Notes: generated from the sequence alone by a model not told the origin. Shown: positions 49,037 to 58,618, counted from the first letter of the stretch. The stretch: 64,000 bases of DNA from Bin5 sp965221345 (GCA_965221345.1 CBDCSD010000001.1:248001-312000); one strand, 5' to 3'. Translations and numbers: made by a program.

Positions 49037-50647
49037 ATGACCCTACGCATAACAGATGATCTCGATCTCATGTTAGTCGTCCTGCCGGAGCGCATTCGCA
49101 CCTCGCTGCAGGAACTCGGCCGGGCCAGTGATCTGATCGAAGTCGTCATGGACCTGGGCCGTCTGCCTGAAGCACGCTTCCCCGACAGCGAAGTCTGCCT
49201 CAGCCCAGAAGAGACCACCCGTGACGACCTGCAACACGTCATCGACAACATCGGCGACTTCGGCGCCGACAACCGCGCCGGCATCGAACGCACCCTGCAC
49301 CGCATCTCAGCCATCCGCAATCGCAAAGGCATCGTCATCGGCCTCACCTGTCGCGTCGGCCGCGCCGTCTACGGTGTGATCGACATCGTTCACGATATCA
49401 TCATGAGCGGCAGCAGCCTGCTGCTGCTGGGCCGGCCCGGCGTCGGCAAGACAACCCTGCTGCGCGAAGCCTCGCGCGTCCTCAGCGAAAAAAAACGGGT
49501 CGTCATCGTCGATACCAGCAACGAGATCGCCGGCGACGGCGACATCCCCCACCCATCCATTGGCCGCGCCCGCCGCATGCAGGTGGCAACGCCCACCCTG
49601 CAGCACGAAGTCATGATCGAAGCCGTCGAAAACCACATGCCGGAAGCCATCATCATCGATGAGATCGGCCGCGAACTGGAAGCCATCGCCGCCCGCACCA
49701 TCGCCGAGCGCGGCGTCCAGCTGATCGGCACCGCCCACGGCAATACCCTCGAAAACCTGCTCATGAACCCAACCCTCTCCGACCTGGTCGGCGGCATCGA
49801 TACCGTCACCCTGTCCGACGAGGAAGCCCGCCGCCGCGGCACCCAGAAAACCGTTCTCGAGCGCAAGGCCCCGCCCACCTTCGACGTGCTGATCGAGATC
49901 CAGGAACGGCAGCGCATGATCGTCCATCACAAGGTCGCCGACGCCGTCGATTCACTGCTGCGCGGCTGGACGCTCTCCCCCGAAATTCGCTACGTCAACA
50001 GCGACCGTCAGGTCCACATCGAATCCGTCGAGAGCCACGAGCAGTCCGGCCGCATCGGCCAGAGCCGGCAGAGCCCCGACAGCGCCCGCCGACGTCAGCG
50101 CGGCGGCAGGCGCGACGAGCGCGACGCCCAGATGGCAGAAAACCTCCACGGCAGCCCCGCCCAACCCAATGGCGACGGCAAACCGAAAGCCGTGCGCGTA
50201 TTCCCATACGGAATCGGCCAGAACCGGCTGCGCACCGCCGCCCAAAACCTCAAAGTCCCGGTCGAGGTGGTCAAAGAACTGCGCGATGCCGACATCGTCA
50301 TGACATTGAAAAACTATTTCCGCCAAAAGCCCCAGCCCATCGCCGATGCCGAACGCCGCAACGTGCCCGTCTACGTCCTGCGCAGCAATACCGTGACCCA
50401 GATGGAGCAATACCTGCTCGACGTCTTCCAACTGCGCCGCGATGATCCCGATGTCATTTTCGACTCGGCCATGCGCGAAACCCAGAACGCGATTCAACGC
50501 CTCCTCAAAGGCGAAAAGTCGGTCGAGTTAAGCCCCCAGGCGGCTTCCATCCGCAGCCAGCAGCACCAACTGGCCCGCACCGCCAATCTCATCAGCCACA
50601 GCTACGGGCGCGAACCCCACCGCTGCGTGCGCATCTTCATCCCGTAA
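49037..50647 (+). CDS. R3H-domain AAA ATPase (Ycf45/SpoIIIAA-like)
   Basis: 536 residues. The ATPase core (about 75-310) has Walker A 'LLLGRPGVGKTTLLREASRVL', Walker B 'AIIIDEIGRELEA', 'ERGVQLIGTAHGNTLENLL' (sensor) and 'GGIDTVTLSDEEARRRGTQKTVLERKAPPTFDVLIEI'. A basic Arg/Gly/Gln-rich linker (340-390) leads to a domain with 'AVRVFPYGIGQNRL...VPVEVVKELRDADIVMTLKNYFRQKP', and a C-terminal R3H segment 'TANLISHSYGREPHRCVRIFIP' expected to bind single-stranded nucleic acid. The family is widespread in cyanobacteria and Chloroflexota; its cellular role is unsettled. tmk follows after 36 nt. Confidence 0.88.
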   Translation: MTLRITDDLDLMLVVLPERIRTSLQELGRASDLIEVVMDLGRLPEARFPDSEVCLSPEETTRDDLQHVIDNIGDFGADNRAGIERTLHRISAIRNRKGIVIGLTCRVGRAVYGVIDIVHDIIMSGSSLLLLGRPGVGKTTLLREASRVLSEKKRVVIVDTSNEIAGDGDIPHPSIGRARRMQVATPTLQHEVMIEAVENHMPEAIIIDEIGRELEAIAARTIAERGVQLIGTAHGNTLENLLMNPTLSDLVGGIDTVTLSDEEARRRGTQKTVLERKAPPTFDVLIEIQERQRMIVHHKVADAVDSLLRGWTLSPEIRYVNSDRQVHIESVESHEQSGRIGQSRQSPDSARRRQRGGRRDERDAQMAENLHGSPAQPNGDGKPKAVRVFPYGIGQNRLRTAAQNLKVPVEVVKELRDADIVMTLKNYFRQKPQPIADAERRNVPVYVLRSNTVTQMEQYLLDVFQLRRDDPDVIFDSAMRETQNAIQRLLKGEKSVELSPQAASIRSQQHQLARTANLISHSYGREPHRCVRIFIP

Positions 50648-50683
50648 TGAGCGGCGGCCGCGAAAACACTATGAGTCGATAGT

Positions 50684-51319
50684 ATGTTTGTTACCTTTGA
50701 GGGGTCGGATGGCAGCGGCAAGACCACCCAGATTCACCTGCTGGCCCAGCATCTGCGCACGGCCGGGCACACCGTGCTCACCACCCGCGAGCCGGGCGGA
50801 ACCCGTATCGGCGACGGCATCCGCCAGCTCCTGCTCGACCTGGCCCATACCGAAATGAACGCCCGCGCCGAAACCCTGCTCTTCAACGCCGCCCGCGCCC
50901 AAATTGTCACCGAGGTTATCCGCCCTGCCCTGGCCGCCGCCAACATCGTCCTCTGCGATCGCTTTGCCGACAGCACCCTCGCCTACCAGGGCTACGGCCA
51001 TCAGCAGAACATCGCCGAACTGGAGCGCCTGATCGAATACGCCACCGGTGGCCTGCGTCCTGACCTGACCATCTACCTCGATCTGCCGCCCGAGGAAGGG
51101 ATCAGACGCAATCAAGGCCGGGCCGGCGGCGACTGGAACCGCCTCGACGCCCAGGAACTATCCTTTTATCAACGCGTAGAGACCGGCTATCGGCAGCTGA
51201 TCGCACAGCAGCCAGCCCGCTGGGCCGTCATCGACGCCAGCCGCCCACGCGAAGAAATCCATCACGATGTCGTCCAGGCCCTGCAGCAAAAACTGCCCGC
51301 CCTCGCGCCCAGCCGCTGA
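50684..51319 (+). CDS. tmk: thymidylate kinase
   Basis: 211 residues. It phosphorylates dTMP to dTDP with ATP in the cytoplasm, an essential step of dTTP synthesis. P-loop EGSDGSGKTT at residues 6-15, dTMP-binding 'TTREPGGTRIGDGIRQLLL' and the DRF motif 'LCDRFADSTLAYQGYG' (about 91-106). The lid region 'RNQGRAGGDWNRLDAQ' carries basic residues as in E. coli-type enzymes. The ATG follows the R3H ATPase stop by 36 nt, so the two are probably co-transcribed. Confidence 0.95.
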   Translation: MFVTFEGSDGSGKTTQIHLLAQHLRTAGHTVLTTREPGGTRIGDGIRQLLLDLAHTEMNARAETLLFNAARAQIVTEVIRPALAAANIVLCDRFADSTLAYQGYGHQQNIAELERLIEYATGGLRPDLTIYLDLPPEEGIRRNQGRAGGDWNRLDAQELSFYQRVETGYRQLIAQQPARWAVIDASRPREEIHHDVVQALQQKLPALAPSR

Positions 51320-51486
51320 GGCCCGTCCGCGCTTGCGTCCAATCCCCAAAAGTTTGACATTCCTCAAGTTGGCCAGACAATGGCCGAAACTATCCTCATG
51401 ACATACCGGTCAATGACCTGCTTCTGTCCTCCCCTCCCCAATGCGGTTGGACCCGCCCAGGAACGCGTTGCCGCGCCCACCCGCCT

Positions 51487-53214
51487 ATGCCCGCCAGCCA
51501 CAGACAGATGAAGCGCCCGCTTCAACCGCCGGTTTTTCCTGTCGCTCTGGCTTATGGCGCGTTTGTCCTGCTCTTCTTTCCGCCCCATCTATTGGGCCTG
51601 ACCTCCTTCCCGGACAGTGATTTCACCCGCCATTTCCTGCCCTTCAGCCTGTTTCAACAGTCTGCGATTCTGGGATTGCGGCTGCCCCTGTGGGACCCCT
51701 ACACCTTCTCGGGCCACCCCTTCCTTGCCGACGCGCAGTCTGCCGTGTTCTACCCTGTCAGCAATGCGTTACTTGTCCTGACAAGCTTCGACCTCAGCGC
51801 TGCGGGAAGGCTCTACTGGCTGCAGGTGGAGGCCGCGCTCCATATATTTCTTGCCTTCCTCTTCACCTTCATGCTGGTCCGTCGGTTGACCGGCAGGAAA
51901 ATGGCCGCATTCATAGCCGGTGCGGTCTTCGGATTCTCCGGCTACCTCACCGGCTATGTGCCGTTGCAGCTCGGGATTCTGCGTGTTGCTGTCTGGCTGC
52001 CCGCGATCCTTCTTCTGCTCCTGCCGAGAGCGCATTGCGCCGCAACCGGGAGCTCGGAATCCACTGCCGATGAAGGCCACGCGCCGCGCGCGCCAACGGC
52101 TCTTGGCCGCGTATTCCCCCAATGGAAACGTTGGCTGGCCGCGGCGGCAGTGCAAGCGGTCGCCTTCTTCGGCGGTCATCCCCAGACCTTTCTGTTCCTT
52201 TCCTATGCCGTTGCTGGTTGGATGCTGATGCTATTCGTCTGCGATCTGCGTAGGCAACAACTGAGTGGCAGTGCAAGCAAGGCCCTGTTTAGAGCCGTTG
52301 CCGTGAGAGCGCTGCTGTACGCCGGCATGGTAACGGCGTATGTCACCGTTCTGGTCGTCTTGACCTTGGCTCAGCTTTGGCCGGTTTATGAGTTTGCGCA
52401 ACATTCCCTTCGCTCCTCGCTCTCCTTCCAACAGGCGAGTGGCGGCTTCCCGTTTAGGGAAACATTGCAGTTTCTGCTGCCCGGCCTGCTCACGTTGTAT
52501 TCCCCGCAATACGTAGGCGTGGCTGCGCTTGGCCTGGCTTTTGTCGCCGTCGCCACTCTGTTCTCATCCGGCTTCTCGTTGCCAGGGGCCGATCCACACG
52601 CACGCTCCGCTGCTTTCTTCTTCGTGTGCTGCGGGGTTGTTGCTCTCCTACTCTCCTACGGCGGCAGACTACCGCTTTACAGCCTCTTCTTTCGATTCGC
52701 GCCCGGCGGCGATCTGTTTCGAGGCCAGGAGCGGGCCATCTTTCTGGTTGCCTTCTCGCTGAGCGCTCTCAGCGGGTATGGAATGGCGCTTCTGCCCACT
52801 CTGTCCGCGCGGCAAAGGCAAACTCTGTGCTGGGGATTTGCCGCGGCCGTCGCCGTAGGCTTGACCCTGTTCTGGGTATGGCGGCAGCTTCCCGCGCGCA
52901 CGGATATCTCGACCTCGGCCCTGCTCTGGCCCAGCGCTATGCTATTGCTCTTTGCCTTCACCTTTGCCATCCTGGCCGGACCTCGACTCGAGCGCAGCAA
53001 ATGGATATCCGACGGAACCGATCGCGCGCACGAGCCTCATCGCGCTGATCCCCTTGGTGCTGGTCGACCTGTTTGTTGTTATCTTTACTACCAATCTTGC
53101 CTTCGGTCCGGCGGTAAGGGATGGGCTGGCGCGCCCCGAGGCCGCGGCCGTGCTGGAACTGGCCCGGTCTCCGGCCGAGCCTCCCAATTCGCTCCCGTCG
53201 CGCGTCTACAATGA
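51487..53214 (+). CDS. YfhO-like multi-membrane protein, N-terminal part (frameshifted)
   Basis: 575 residues, nearly all membrane segments. The opening loop 'FPDSDFTRHFLPFSLFQQSAILGLRLPLWDPYTFSGHPFLADAQSAVFYP' is typical of YfhO-type GT-C-like membrane proteins, implicated in glycosylation of surface polymers. The membrane-protein reading ends near residue 505 ('FAFTFAILAGPRLERSKWISDGTDR'). After that this frame gives a Gly/Arg-rich junk tail, while the next membrane helix ('LIALIPLVLVDLFVVIFTTNLAF') continues in the +1 frame (see 52952-55822). So a one-base frameshift, real or from assembly, lies near 53020-53040. Confidence 0.7.
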   Translation: MPASHRQMKRPLQPPVFPVALAYGAFVLLFFPPHLLGLTSFPDSDFTRHFLPFSLFQQSAILGLRLPLWDPYTFSGHPFLADAQSAVFYPVSNALLVLTSFDLSAAGRLYWLQVEAALHIFLAFLFTFMLVRRLTGRKMAAFIAGAVFGFSGYLTGYVPLQLGILRVAVWLPAILLLLLPRAHCAATGSSESTADEGHAPRAPTALGRVFPQWKRWLAAAAVQAVAFFGGHPQTFLFLSYAVAGWMLMLFVCDLRRQQLSGSASKALFRAVAVRALLYAGMVTAYVTVLVVLTLAQLWPVYEFAQHSLRSSLSFQQASGGFPFRETLQFLLPGLLTLYSPQYVGVAALGLAFVAVATLFSSGFSLPGADPHARSAAFFFVCCGVVALLLSYGGRLPLYSLFFRFAPGGDLFRGQERAIFLVAFSLSALSGYGMALLPTLSARQRQTLCWGFAAAVAVGLTLFWVWRQLPARTDISTSALLWPSAMLLLFAFTFAILAGPRLERSKWISDGTDRAHEPHRADPLGAGRPVCCYLYYQSCLRSGGKGWAGAPRGRGRAGTGPVSGRASQFAPVARLQ

Positions 53215-55822
53215 GCATCGAGTGCCGCGCAACAGCGGTCTGCTCCTCGGTTGGGAGGATGTCCTTGGCAAAAGCCCATTGCGTCACGCCAAATACAACG
53301 CACTATTGCTGGATTTTCCCCTTGAGCGACTGTGGGAACTGACGGGAACCGGCACAGTTCTCACCTGGAGACACGAACTCCCCGTCGAGAGCCAGGTAAT
53401 GGCTGAATTCAACCGGCCGCAAAGCTCGACGACCTATCTTCACCTGCTGAAGTCAATAACCCCGCGGCTGTGGTGGACGCAAAGCGCACGCACGGCAAAT
53501 GACAGTCAAGCCCTTGCGCTGCTGGCCGACCCCTCCTTCAACATCCGGGACGAAGTGCTGATCGCCGCCTCCGATGCCGCGGCGCTGGGGAGCAGTTGGC
53601 AGGAGGGGCGGATAACTCTCGGCGACCGCGGCGAGGCTGACTTGCAGGTTGAGCGCGTTGCGGCTGGACATCTGCGTATCGGAATCGAGAGCACACAACG
53701 CGGGTTTCTCTTCCTCAGCGAAAAGTGGGTGCCCGGCTGGCAGGCGCTCTGGCAAGGTGAACTGTCTTTACCGGTCGCGCAGGCGAATCAGGCTTTCCTC
53801 GCTATACCCGTGCCCGCGGGATCCGGCTCACTCGAATTGGTCTATCGACCTCGAAGCGTAGTCTGGGGTCTGGCAGCCAGCGGGCTAGGCTGGCTCGCGC
53901 TGCTCATTGCCCTTCGCTTTCAGCTTTCGCTAGCGGCGCGAACTGTCTGGCGGCGGGCGCACAATGCATTTGACCGGCTCAAAAGCAAGCCGGCGCAACT
54001 CGCTGCCGGCAAAGCCAGCCCCGCTGCGCCCCTGTTCGGCCGCGAGGATGTGCAACGCGCGGGTCAGCGCGCGATGTCCAACAAACAGCTTCAGCGCGGC
54101 GCGCTGTTGGCAGTTATCCTGCTCGGCTTTGCGCTGAGGCTCTTCCGCCTCGCTTTTCGGGAACTTCGGGGCGACGAGAGCTTCGGCTACTACTTTAGCC
54201 TGAGCTCCCCTGGCCAGATCGTGGCGCGAACATTGGCGCTGCAAGAACCTCACCCCTTTGGAAGCTACTTTTTGCAGCACGCCTGGCTCCAAGTCGCCGG
54301 AACGCATGAGTTCGCGTTGCGATTTATCTCCGTCTTGGCCGGGACGGTGGCCATCCCACTGGTTTTCCATTTGGGTAAGCAGCTTCGCTTGGGCGCGCCG
54401 ATTGCCCTGACAGCCAGCCTGCTCACAGCCGTGAACGCCTACGCGATCTGGCACAGCCAGGATGCCCGTATGTACTCTCTGAGCCTGGCGCTGACCGCGG
54501 CTGCCACAATCCTGGCCCTGCGGGTTATCCATCAGCCCAAGCTTTGGCCGGCTCCCGCAGGTTATGCCGTCTGCGCGGCGGTTGCTATGCACGTTCATTA
54601 CTACGCCGCATTCGTCATTCTGGCGCACAACTTCTTTCTCCTTTTCCTGCTGCTGCGCAACATCTGGATGCGCCGCGCCCAGCGCCGCGCCGGCCAATTC
54701 TTGGAAACGGGGCGTTCTAACGATCGCGCGCTTTCAATGCGTTGGGGTCTCGCGCAACTGTTGACCGTTGCTTTATGCGCGCCGTGGTTGGTCAGCGCAT
54801 GGCAGACACTTATCGGCTACAATGGTAACGGCGATTCCCCCGCCTTTGGGGCAATGCTGTGGCGCTCTCTCGGTGTCTTTGCCTTGAGCGAAACAGTCCC
54901 GCATCCGATCTGGCGATTCGTTGGCGGGTTGCTGGCCGGGTCTGTAATCGTCGCAGGACTCGCCTTTGGCCTGCGCAACAAAGGCAGCGACGAAAACAGT
55001 AGCGGGACGGTAGCGGGCAAAGACTCCGGGAGCCAAACTGACGAAAGGCCCCGCAACGGAGCAGTAGATCAACAGCAGACACTGCCCGGCCAATCAAGTG
55101 CAACTGTGTTACTGCTGTTCTACCTGTTCATCCCTCTTTTGGCGACGTGGATCAGCTCGCGGCAACGGCCGATATTTGATGAGCGCTATCTGGTCGCGGC
55201 GCTGCCGCCTTTCTTGCTGTTGATAAGTGTTAGTGCGGTGAGGATGAGCAGTTGGGTTGATACACACCTGAGTTGGCGATGGAGTTGCTGGGTCGACGGT
55301 GAAGCGGGCGCACGCAGCCGGCAGGTTTTTGCTGGCCACCGTTCCAGTCCTCTCGCAAGGATTCCGATCGGCCGGATTTCAGCTGCCGCGCTGTTGATCC
55401 TTGTTGTTGCCGCCAACCTCTACAGCCTGCACAACCACTATTTTAACAGCAGTTCATCGGGGTGGCGGGCGCTGGCCGAGACGTTGGATCGCTGGAGCGT
55501 CGGGTTGCCGACAAATGACGTGCGTATTGCGGAGAACTTCCCCGACCCGACCATCGCGTACTACTATAAAGGAGATGTCAAAAAATTTATGTTACCGCCC
55601 AGGCCCCATGACGCCGTAGGTGCGGCGCAGGTGGTCGATTCCCTCATCCGTAGCAACGTATCCAGGGTCATTCTGCCCGTCTCGCCCGCTCCCAATTGGG
55701 ATGCTACCGGCATTGCTCCACATGCACTGGCCGCGTGCTTTCGAAAGGTTTTGCAGGAGCGGGTCGGTTACTTTTGGGTGCACCTCTATGCTCGACCCGA
55801 CCCACAGGGTTGGCGGAAGTAA
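52952..55822 (+). CDS. YfhO C-terminal part fused to an ArnT/PMT-like GT-C glycosyltransferase
   Basis: The open frame has 956 codons; the real coding part probably begins near 53030, continuing the upstream YfhO-like gene. Residues ~30-330 are its extracytoplasmic part plus the last helix ('GFLFLSEKWVPGWQALWQGELSLPVAQANQAFLAIPVPAG', then 'LAASGLGWLALLIALRF'). From about 380 a GT-C fold begins: 'AFRELRGDESFGYYFSL' carries the acidic loop of PMT/ArnT enzymes (lipid-linked sugar donors), followed by about ten helices and a lumenal domain. An ATG at 54074 (codon 375) could start a separate enzyme, but no stop or ribosome-binding site separates them. Confidence 0.7.
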   Translation: MPSPLPSWPDLDSSAANGYPTEPIARTSLIALIPLVLVDLFVVIFTTNLAFGPAVRDGLARPEAAAVLELARSPAEPPNSLPSRVYNEHRVPRNSGLLLGWEDVLGKSPLRHAKYNALLLDFPLERLWELTGTGTVLTWRHELPVESQVMAEFNRPQSSTTYLHLLKSITPRLWWTQSARTANDSQALALLADPSFNIRDEVLIAASDAAALGSSWQEGRITLGDRGEADLQVERVAAGHLRIGIESTQRGFLFLSEKWVPGWQALWQGELSLPVAQANQAFLAIPVPAGSGSLELVYRPRSVVWGLAASGLGWLALLIALRFQLSLAARTVWRRAHNAFDRLKSKPAQLAAGKASPAAPLFGREDVQRAGQRAMSNKQLQRGALLAVILLGFALRLFRLAFRELRGDESFGYYFSLSSPGQIVARTLALQEPHPFGSYFLQHAWLQVAGTHEFALRFISVLAGTVAIPLVFHLGKQLRLGAPIALTASLLTAVNAYAIWHSQDARMYSLSLALTAAATILALRVIHQPKLWPAPAGYAVCAAVAMHVHYYAAFVILAHNFFLLFLLLRNIWMRRAQRRAGQFLETGRSNDRALSMRWGLAQLLTVALCAPWLVSAWQTLIGYNGNGDSPAFGAMLWRSLGVFALSETVPHPIWRFVGGLLAGSVIVAGLAFGLRNKGSDENSSGTVAGKDSGSQTDERPRNGAVDQQQTLPGQSSATVLLLFYLFIPLLATWISSRQRPIFDERYLVAALPPFLLLISVSAVRMSSWVDTHLSWRWSCWVDGEAGARSRQVFAGHRSSPLARIPIGRISAAALLILVVAANLYSLHNHYFNSSSSGWRALAETLDRWSVGLPTNDVRIAENFPDPTIAYYYKGDVKKFMLPPRPHDAVGAAQVVDSLIRSNVSRVILPVSPAPNWDATGIAPHALAACFRKVLQERVGYFWVHLYARPDPQGWRK

Positions 55823-55852
55823 GGCGCATCATTTGAAAACGGTGTTACGCTA

Positions 55853-56213
55853 GTGAGAGCCCAATTAAGCCCGGAAACGGTAACCGCTGGCGGCATTCTG
55901 GTCTTACACATGGACTGGAGGGGAAATCAAGCAACACTTACCGGCGGGGAGAAAATATTCGTCCACCTGATCAACGAGTCCGGCGGCATTCTTTCCCAGG
56001 CAGACCCAATACTGCAGTTGAATTCGGCAGAGGGATTCAGTAGCTTTAGCCTCCGACTGCCTCCGACTGCCTGCGACGCTGCAGCCCGGTCCCCTTCGTC
56101 TGATTGCCGGCCTCTACGACGCAAGCCTGGAGGGCGCGCCCAAAATCATTACGGAGAATGGCATGGACTCAGTCGTTCTGTCTGAATTTGAAAGTAAGGC
56201 GACCGATAAATGA
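55853..56213 (+). pseudogene. decayed C-terminal domain of a glycosyltransferase-type protein
   Basis: Starting from GTG 55853: 'SPETVTAGGILVLHMDWRGN...KIFVHLINESGGILSQADPIL', then after a frameshift near 56080 'LQPGPLRLIAGLYDASLEGAPKIITENG...SEFESKATDK' to TGA 56211-56213. This beta-domain is often found at the end of Chloroflexota GT-C glycosyltransferases ('KVFVHLLDxDG...LxxGLYD'). It is separated from the gene above by a stop and an internal frameshift, so probably non-functional. Confidence 0.6.
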
Positions 56214-56926
56214 TCAGGTTATCGGGTGGAAGGGACATACGCGTGTTCCAACCGATGCGTCCTTCGTCCTGCCAACCGTGTATGTGAGGCCGGATTGGGC
56301 GCCCTCCTCAGGGCATAACGCAATCCGTAGGGGCACCCCTTGTGGGTGCCCTTTCCAGGGCTAAACGCCGAGACAAGACAATCGGCAGGCGCCCCCCTTG
56401 TGGACGCCCTTCCTCCGCTATTCTGGCGTCCGAATTAAGATGCGTTTGCCCTGTTCTCCCTGCCCCTTCGTGGACAAGAAGGGTTTAAGATGTTCTCCGT
56501 GCCCCTCCGCGGCCCTCCGTGGATAAAAAGGTTTTAAGGTGTTCTTAGTGGCAGGGCAATGGCATCAAATTGGGACAAAGCCACGTGAGGCTGCCTGAAT
56601 CGGGTAGGGGCGCCCTTCGTCGGCTATTCTGGCGTCCGAATTAAGATGCGTTTGCCCTGCCACATATACCAATAGACAGAAGTAGCCAAAATGAGTTATC
56701 ATTCGATTGGTCCTCCTGGTGAGCTACCTTGGAAGATGAGGAACTCCCAAGTTATCTCCCAATCGGACGTTTTCAAACGCTATCTGGCATAAGGCTTGGA
56801 AACGAATGCAGATCCCAAATGAATCCAGGAAATTGCGCATTTCGACAGCGCGGGCGCTTCTTCAGCGCTCCTGATCTGCAGTCCGCGCCAAAAGTCGCGG
56901 TTTCAAATTGAACTTACATTAGAAAC
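56214..56926. other. intergenic region with several repeat families
   Basis: 56325-56352 is a single copy of the GGGCACCC-CTTGT-GGGTGCCC palindrome. 56460-56545 holds two or three 'ccgtggataaaaaggttttaaggtgttct' units. A ~40-bp sequence 'ctattctggcgtccgaattaagatgcgtttgccctg' occurs twice (about 56419 and 56625). No gene supported. Confidence 0.65.
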
Positions 56927-57256
56927 ATGAAACTCGTAATCGCCATCGTCAACGAAGAAGACAGCCCCAATCTGCTTGACCGCCTCGGCCGGCGCGGCTT
57001 TGCCGCCACCATTACCGGCACCCGCGGCGGCTTCCTGCGCATCGGCAACGCAACCATCTTCTGCGGCGTCGAGGACGAACAAGTGGAGGATGTGCTGACC
57101 GTCTTTCGCGAGAGCTGCACCAGCCGCATCCAATATGTCACGCCCCTCCCCCCCGTCATGGAGCCCGGCGAAATGCACATCCCCACGCCCGTGGAAAAAC
57201 AGGTCGGCGGCGCAACCATCTTTGTCGTCCCCGTAGATCACTTCGAAAAGATATAA
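56927..57256 (+). CDS. darA: DarA/PstA cyclic-di-AMP receptor
   Basis: 109 residues of the PII-like c-di-AMP receptor family (DUF970). 'MKLVIAIVNEEDSPNLLDRLGRRGFAATITGTRGGFLRIGNATIFCGVEDEQVEDVL' shows the ferredoxin-like start, the 'GGFL..GN.T' nucleotide loop and the T-loop 'ATKI/ATIT' position. The end 'GGATIFVVPVDHFEKI' is also typical. It forms trimers that bind c-di-AMP; the downstream target is unknown. In Firmicutes darA is adjacent to tmk; here tmk is 5.6 kb upstream on the same strand with the YfhO/GT-C genes between. Confidence 0.92.
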   Translation: MKLVIAIVNEEDSPNLLDRLGRRGFAATITGTRGGFLRIGNATIFCGVEDEQVEDVLTVFRESCTSRIQYVTPLPPVMEPGEMHIPTPVEKQVGGATIFVVPVDHFEKI

Positions 57257-57792
57257 CCGCCCCTGCCCTCTCCCCGCGCCGCCACCCCGCGCGGGCCATG
57301 CCTCCTATTCCTTCGCCGCCAAACAACCCCCTCCACTCCCCGAAGGCTTTCTCCGTCCCCTCCGTGGATCAAAGCCGTAAAAGGTGTTCTCCGCGTCCCT
57401 CCGTGCCCTCCGCGGATCAAAGCCGTAAAAGGTGTTCTCCGTGTCCCTCCGTGCCCTCCGTGGATCAAAGCCGTAAAAGGTGTTCTCCGTGTCCCTCCGT
57501 GCCCTCCGTGGATCAAAGCCGTAAAAGGTGTTCTCCGTGTCCCTCCGTGCCCTCCGTGGATCAAAGCCGTAAAAGGTGTTCTCCGCGTCCCTCCGTGCCC
57601 TCCGCGGACAAAAGCCGTAAAAGGTGTTCTCCGTGCCCCTCCGTGCCCCTCCGTGGATCAAAGCCGTTAAAGGTGTTCTTCGCGTCCCTTCGCGGCCCCT
57701 AGTGTCCTTCGTGGATCAAAGCGGCAAAAGGTGTTCTCCGTGCCCCTCCGTGGATCAAAAGAGGTGTTCTGCCGTTCGCGGTTCACTAACCC
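57257..57792. repeat. 48-bp tandem repeats ('ccgtggatcaaagccgtaaaaggtgttctccgtg')
   Basis: 'ggatcaaagccgtaaaaggtg' starts at about 57365, 57413, 57461, 57509 and 57557, exactly 48 bp apart, followed by three or four diverged units (57605-57765). The unit is built from 'ctccgtgtccctccgtgccctccgtgg'. All frames stay open but there is no ribosome-binding site. The end runs into 'acccctaacccctaacccct' that also encodes the tail of the FmdB-like gene. Confidence 0.9.
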
Positions 57793-58200
57793 CTAACCCC
57801 TAACCCCTAACCCCTGCCCTTCCCCCTGCCCTTCCCCCTCCCCCTCCGGCATCGAAGACTCAATCGCTTCCGGGCTCTCCCCCGAATCCAGACGGTCCAT
57901 CACCTCCGTCATCTCCGCATCCAGCGGCTCGCCCGTCTCGTCGCTTATCTTGCGCATGAAATGGGCCAGCGCCTGCGGATCCTCCTTCTCCAACCCGGCC
58001 AGCAGCGCAGGATCATCCGCCATCGACTCGATGCGGTTCTCTTCCGAACGCAGCACCCGCAGCCGGCTCATCAGCCGCCGCAGCCGCAGCCCCGCGCAGT
58101 CGGGACAGGCCGCAGCGCCCGCGTCGGCCGCCGCCATCGTGCGGAACAGCACGCTCACCCGCTTCTTGCAGTCATAACAGTAATACTCGTAAATCGGCAT
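57793..58200 (-). CDS. FmdB-family zinc-ribbon protein
   Basis: 135 residues. The N-terminus 'MPIYEYYCYDCKKRVSVLFR' with C-x2-C and 'CPDCAGLRLRRLMSRLRVL' with C-x2-C is the FmdB regulatory zinc ribbon. A helical part follows. The last ~17 residues, 'EGEGEGQGEGQGLGVRG', are encoded by the 'cccctaacccctgcccttccccc' intergenic repeat, so the original stop was probably lost and the tail is repeat-derived. The family is linked to putative regulatory roles without a fixed function. Confidence 0.85.
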   Translation of the reverse strand: MPIYEYYCYDCKKRVSVLFRTMAAADAGAAACPDCAGLRLRRLMSRLRVLRSEENRIESMADDPALLAGLEKEDPQALAHFMRKISDETGEPLDAEMTEVMDRLDSGESPEAIESSMPEGEGEGQGEGQGLGVRG

Positions 58201-58618
58201 TGGCTCCTCTTCGCCCCCACATCCCTATCGATCAACGGCGCATCCTCAACCTGCCATCCCCCGCGGCCCTTCGTGTACTAAAAAGGTCATCTCCCCTCCG
58301 CCGTTCCGCAGTTCACTGACCCCTGACCCCTGCCGTTCCCCCCTGCCCTTCCCCCTCTGCCGTTCCACTCCCGCCGGATTTTTCGCTCACTATTAACTTG
58401 AACTATACTGGTCGCATACCTTTAGCCAACATCGAACTTTCAACCTTTCCATCATTATATCCATCGAAATTCCCGGCACAAAGCGATGGTGATGCCTGCC
58501 AGAGTGGTTTTCGTTTCTAACTGTCAGTAGTCAGTTCGCAGTCAGCAGGCGGCCGCTCGCACGCCGCTACTGACAACTGAAAATCGGAAACTCAAAACTC
58601 CAATGGGATGCGTCTTTT
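58201..58618. other. intergenic region with simple repeats
   Basis: 'cagttcactgacccctgacccctgccg' at 58307-58333 and a mixed AT-richer stretch (58380-58500), likely holding the gmk promoter; no gene supported. An imperfect 'ctgtcagtagtcagttcgcag' lies at about 58520. Confidence 0.5.

Noticed and set aside
57298..57702. 134-codon plus frame and minus frames across the 48-bp repeats
   Set aside because: Repeat-generated; no initiation signal, and the peptide 'SRKRCSPCPSVPSVDQ' is simply the repeat translated.
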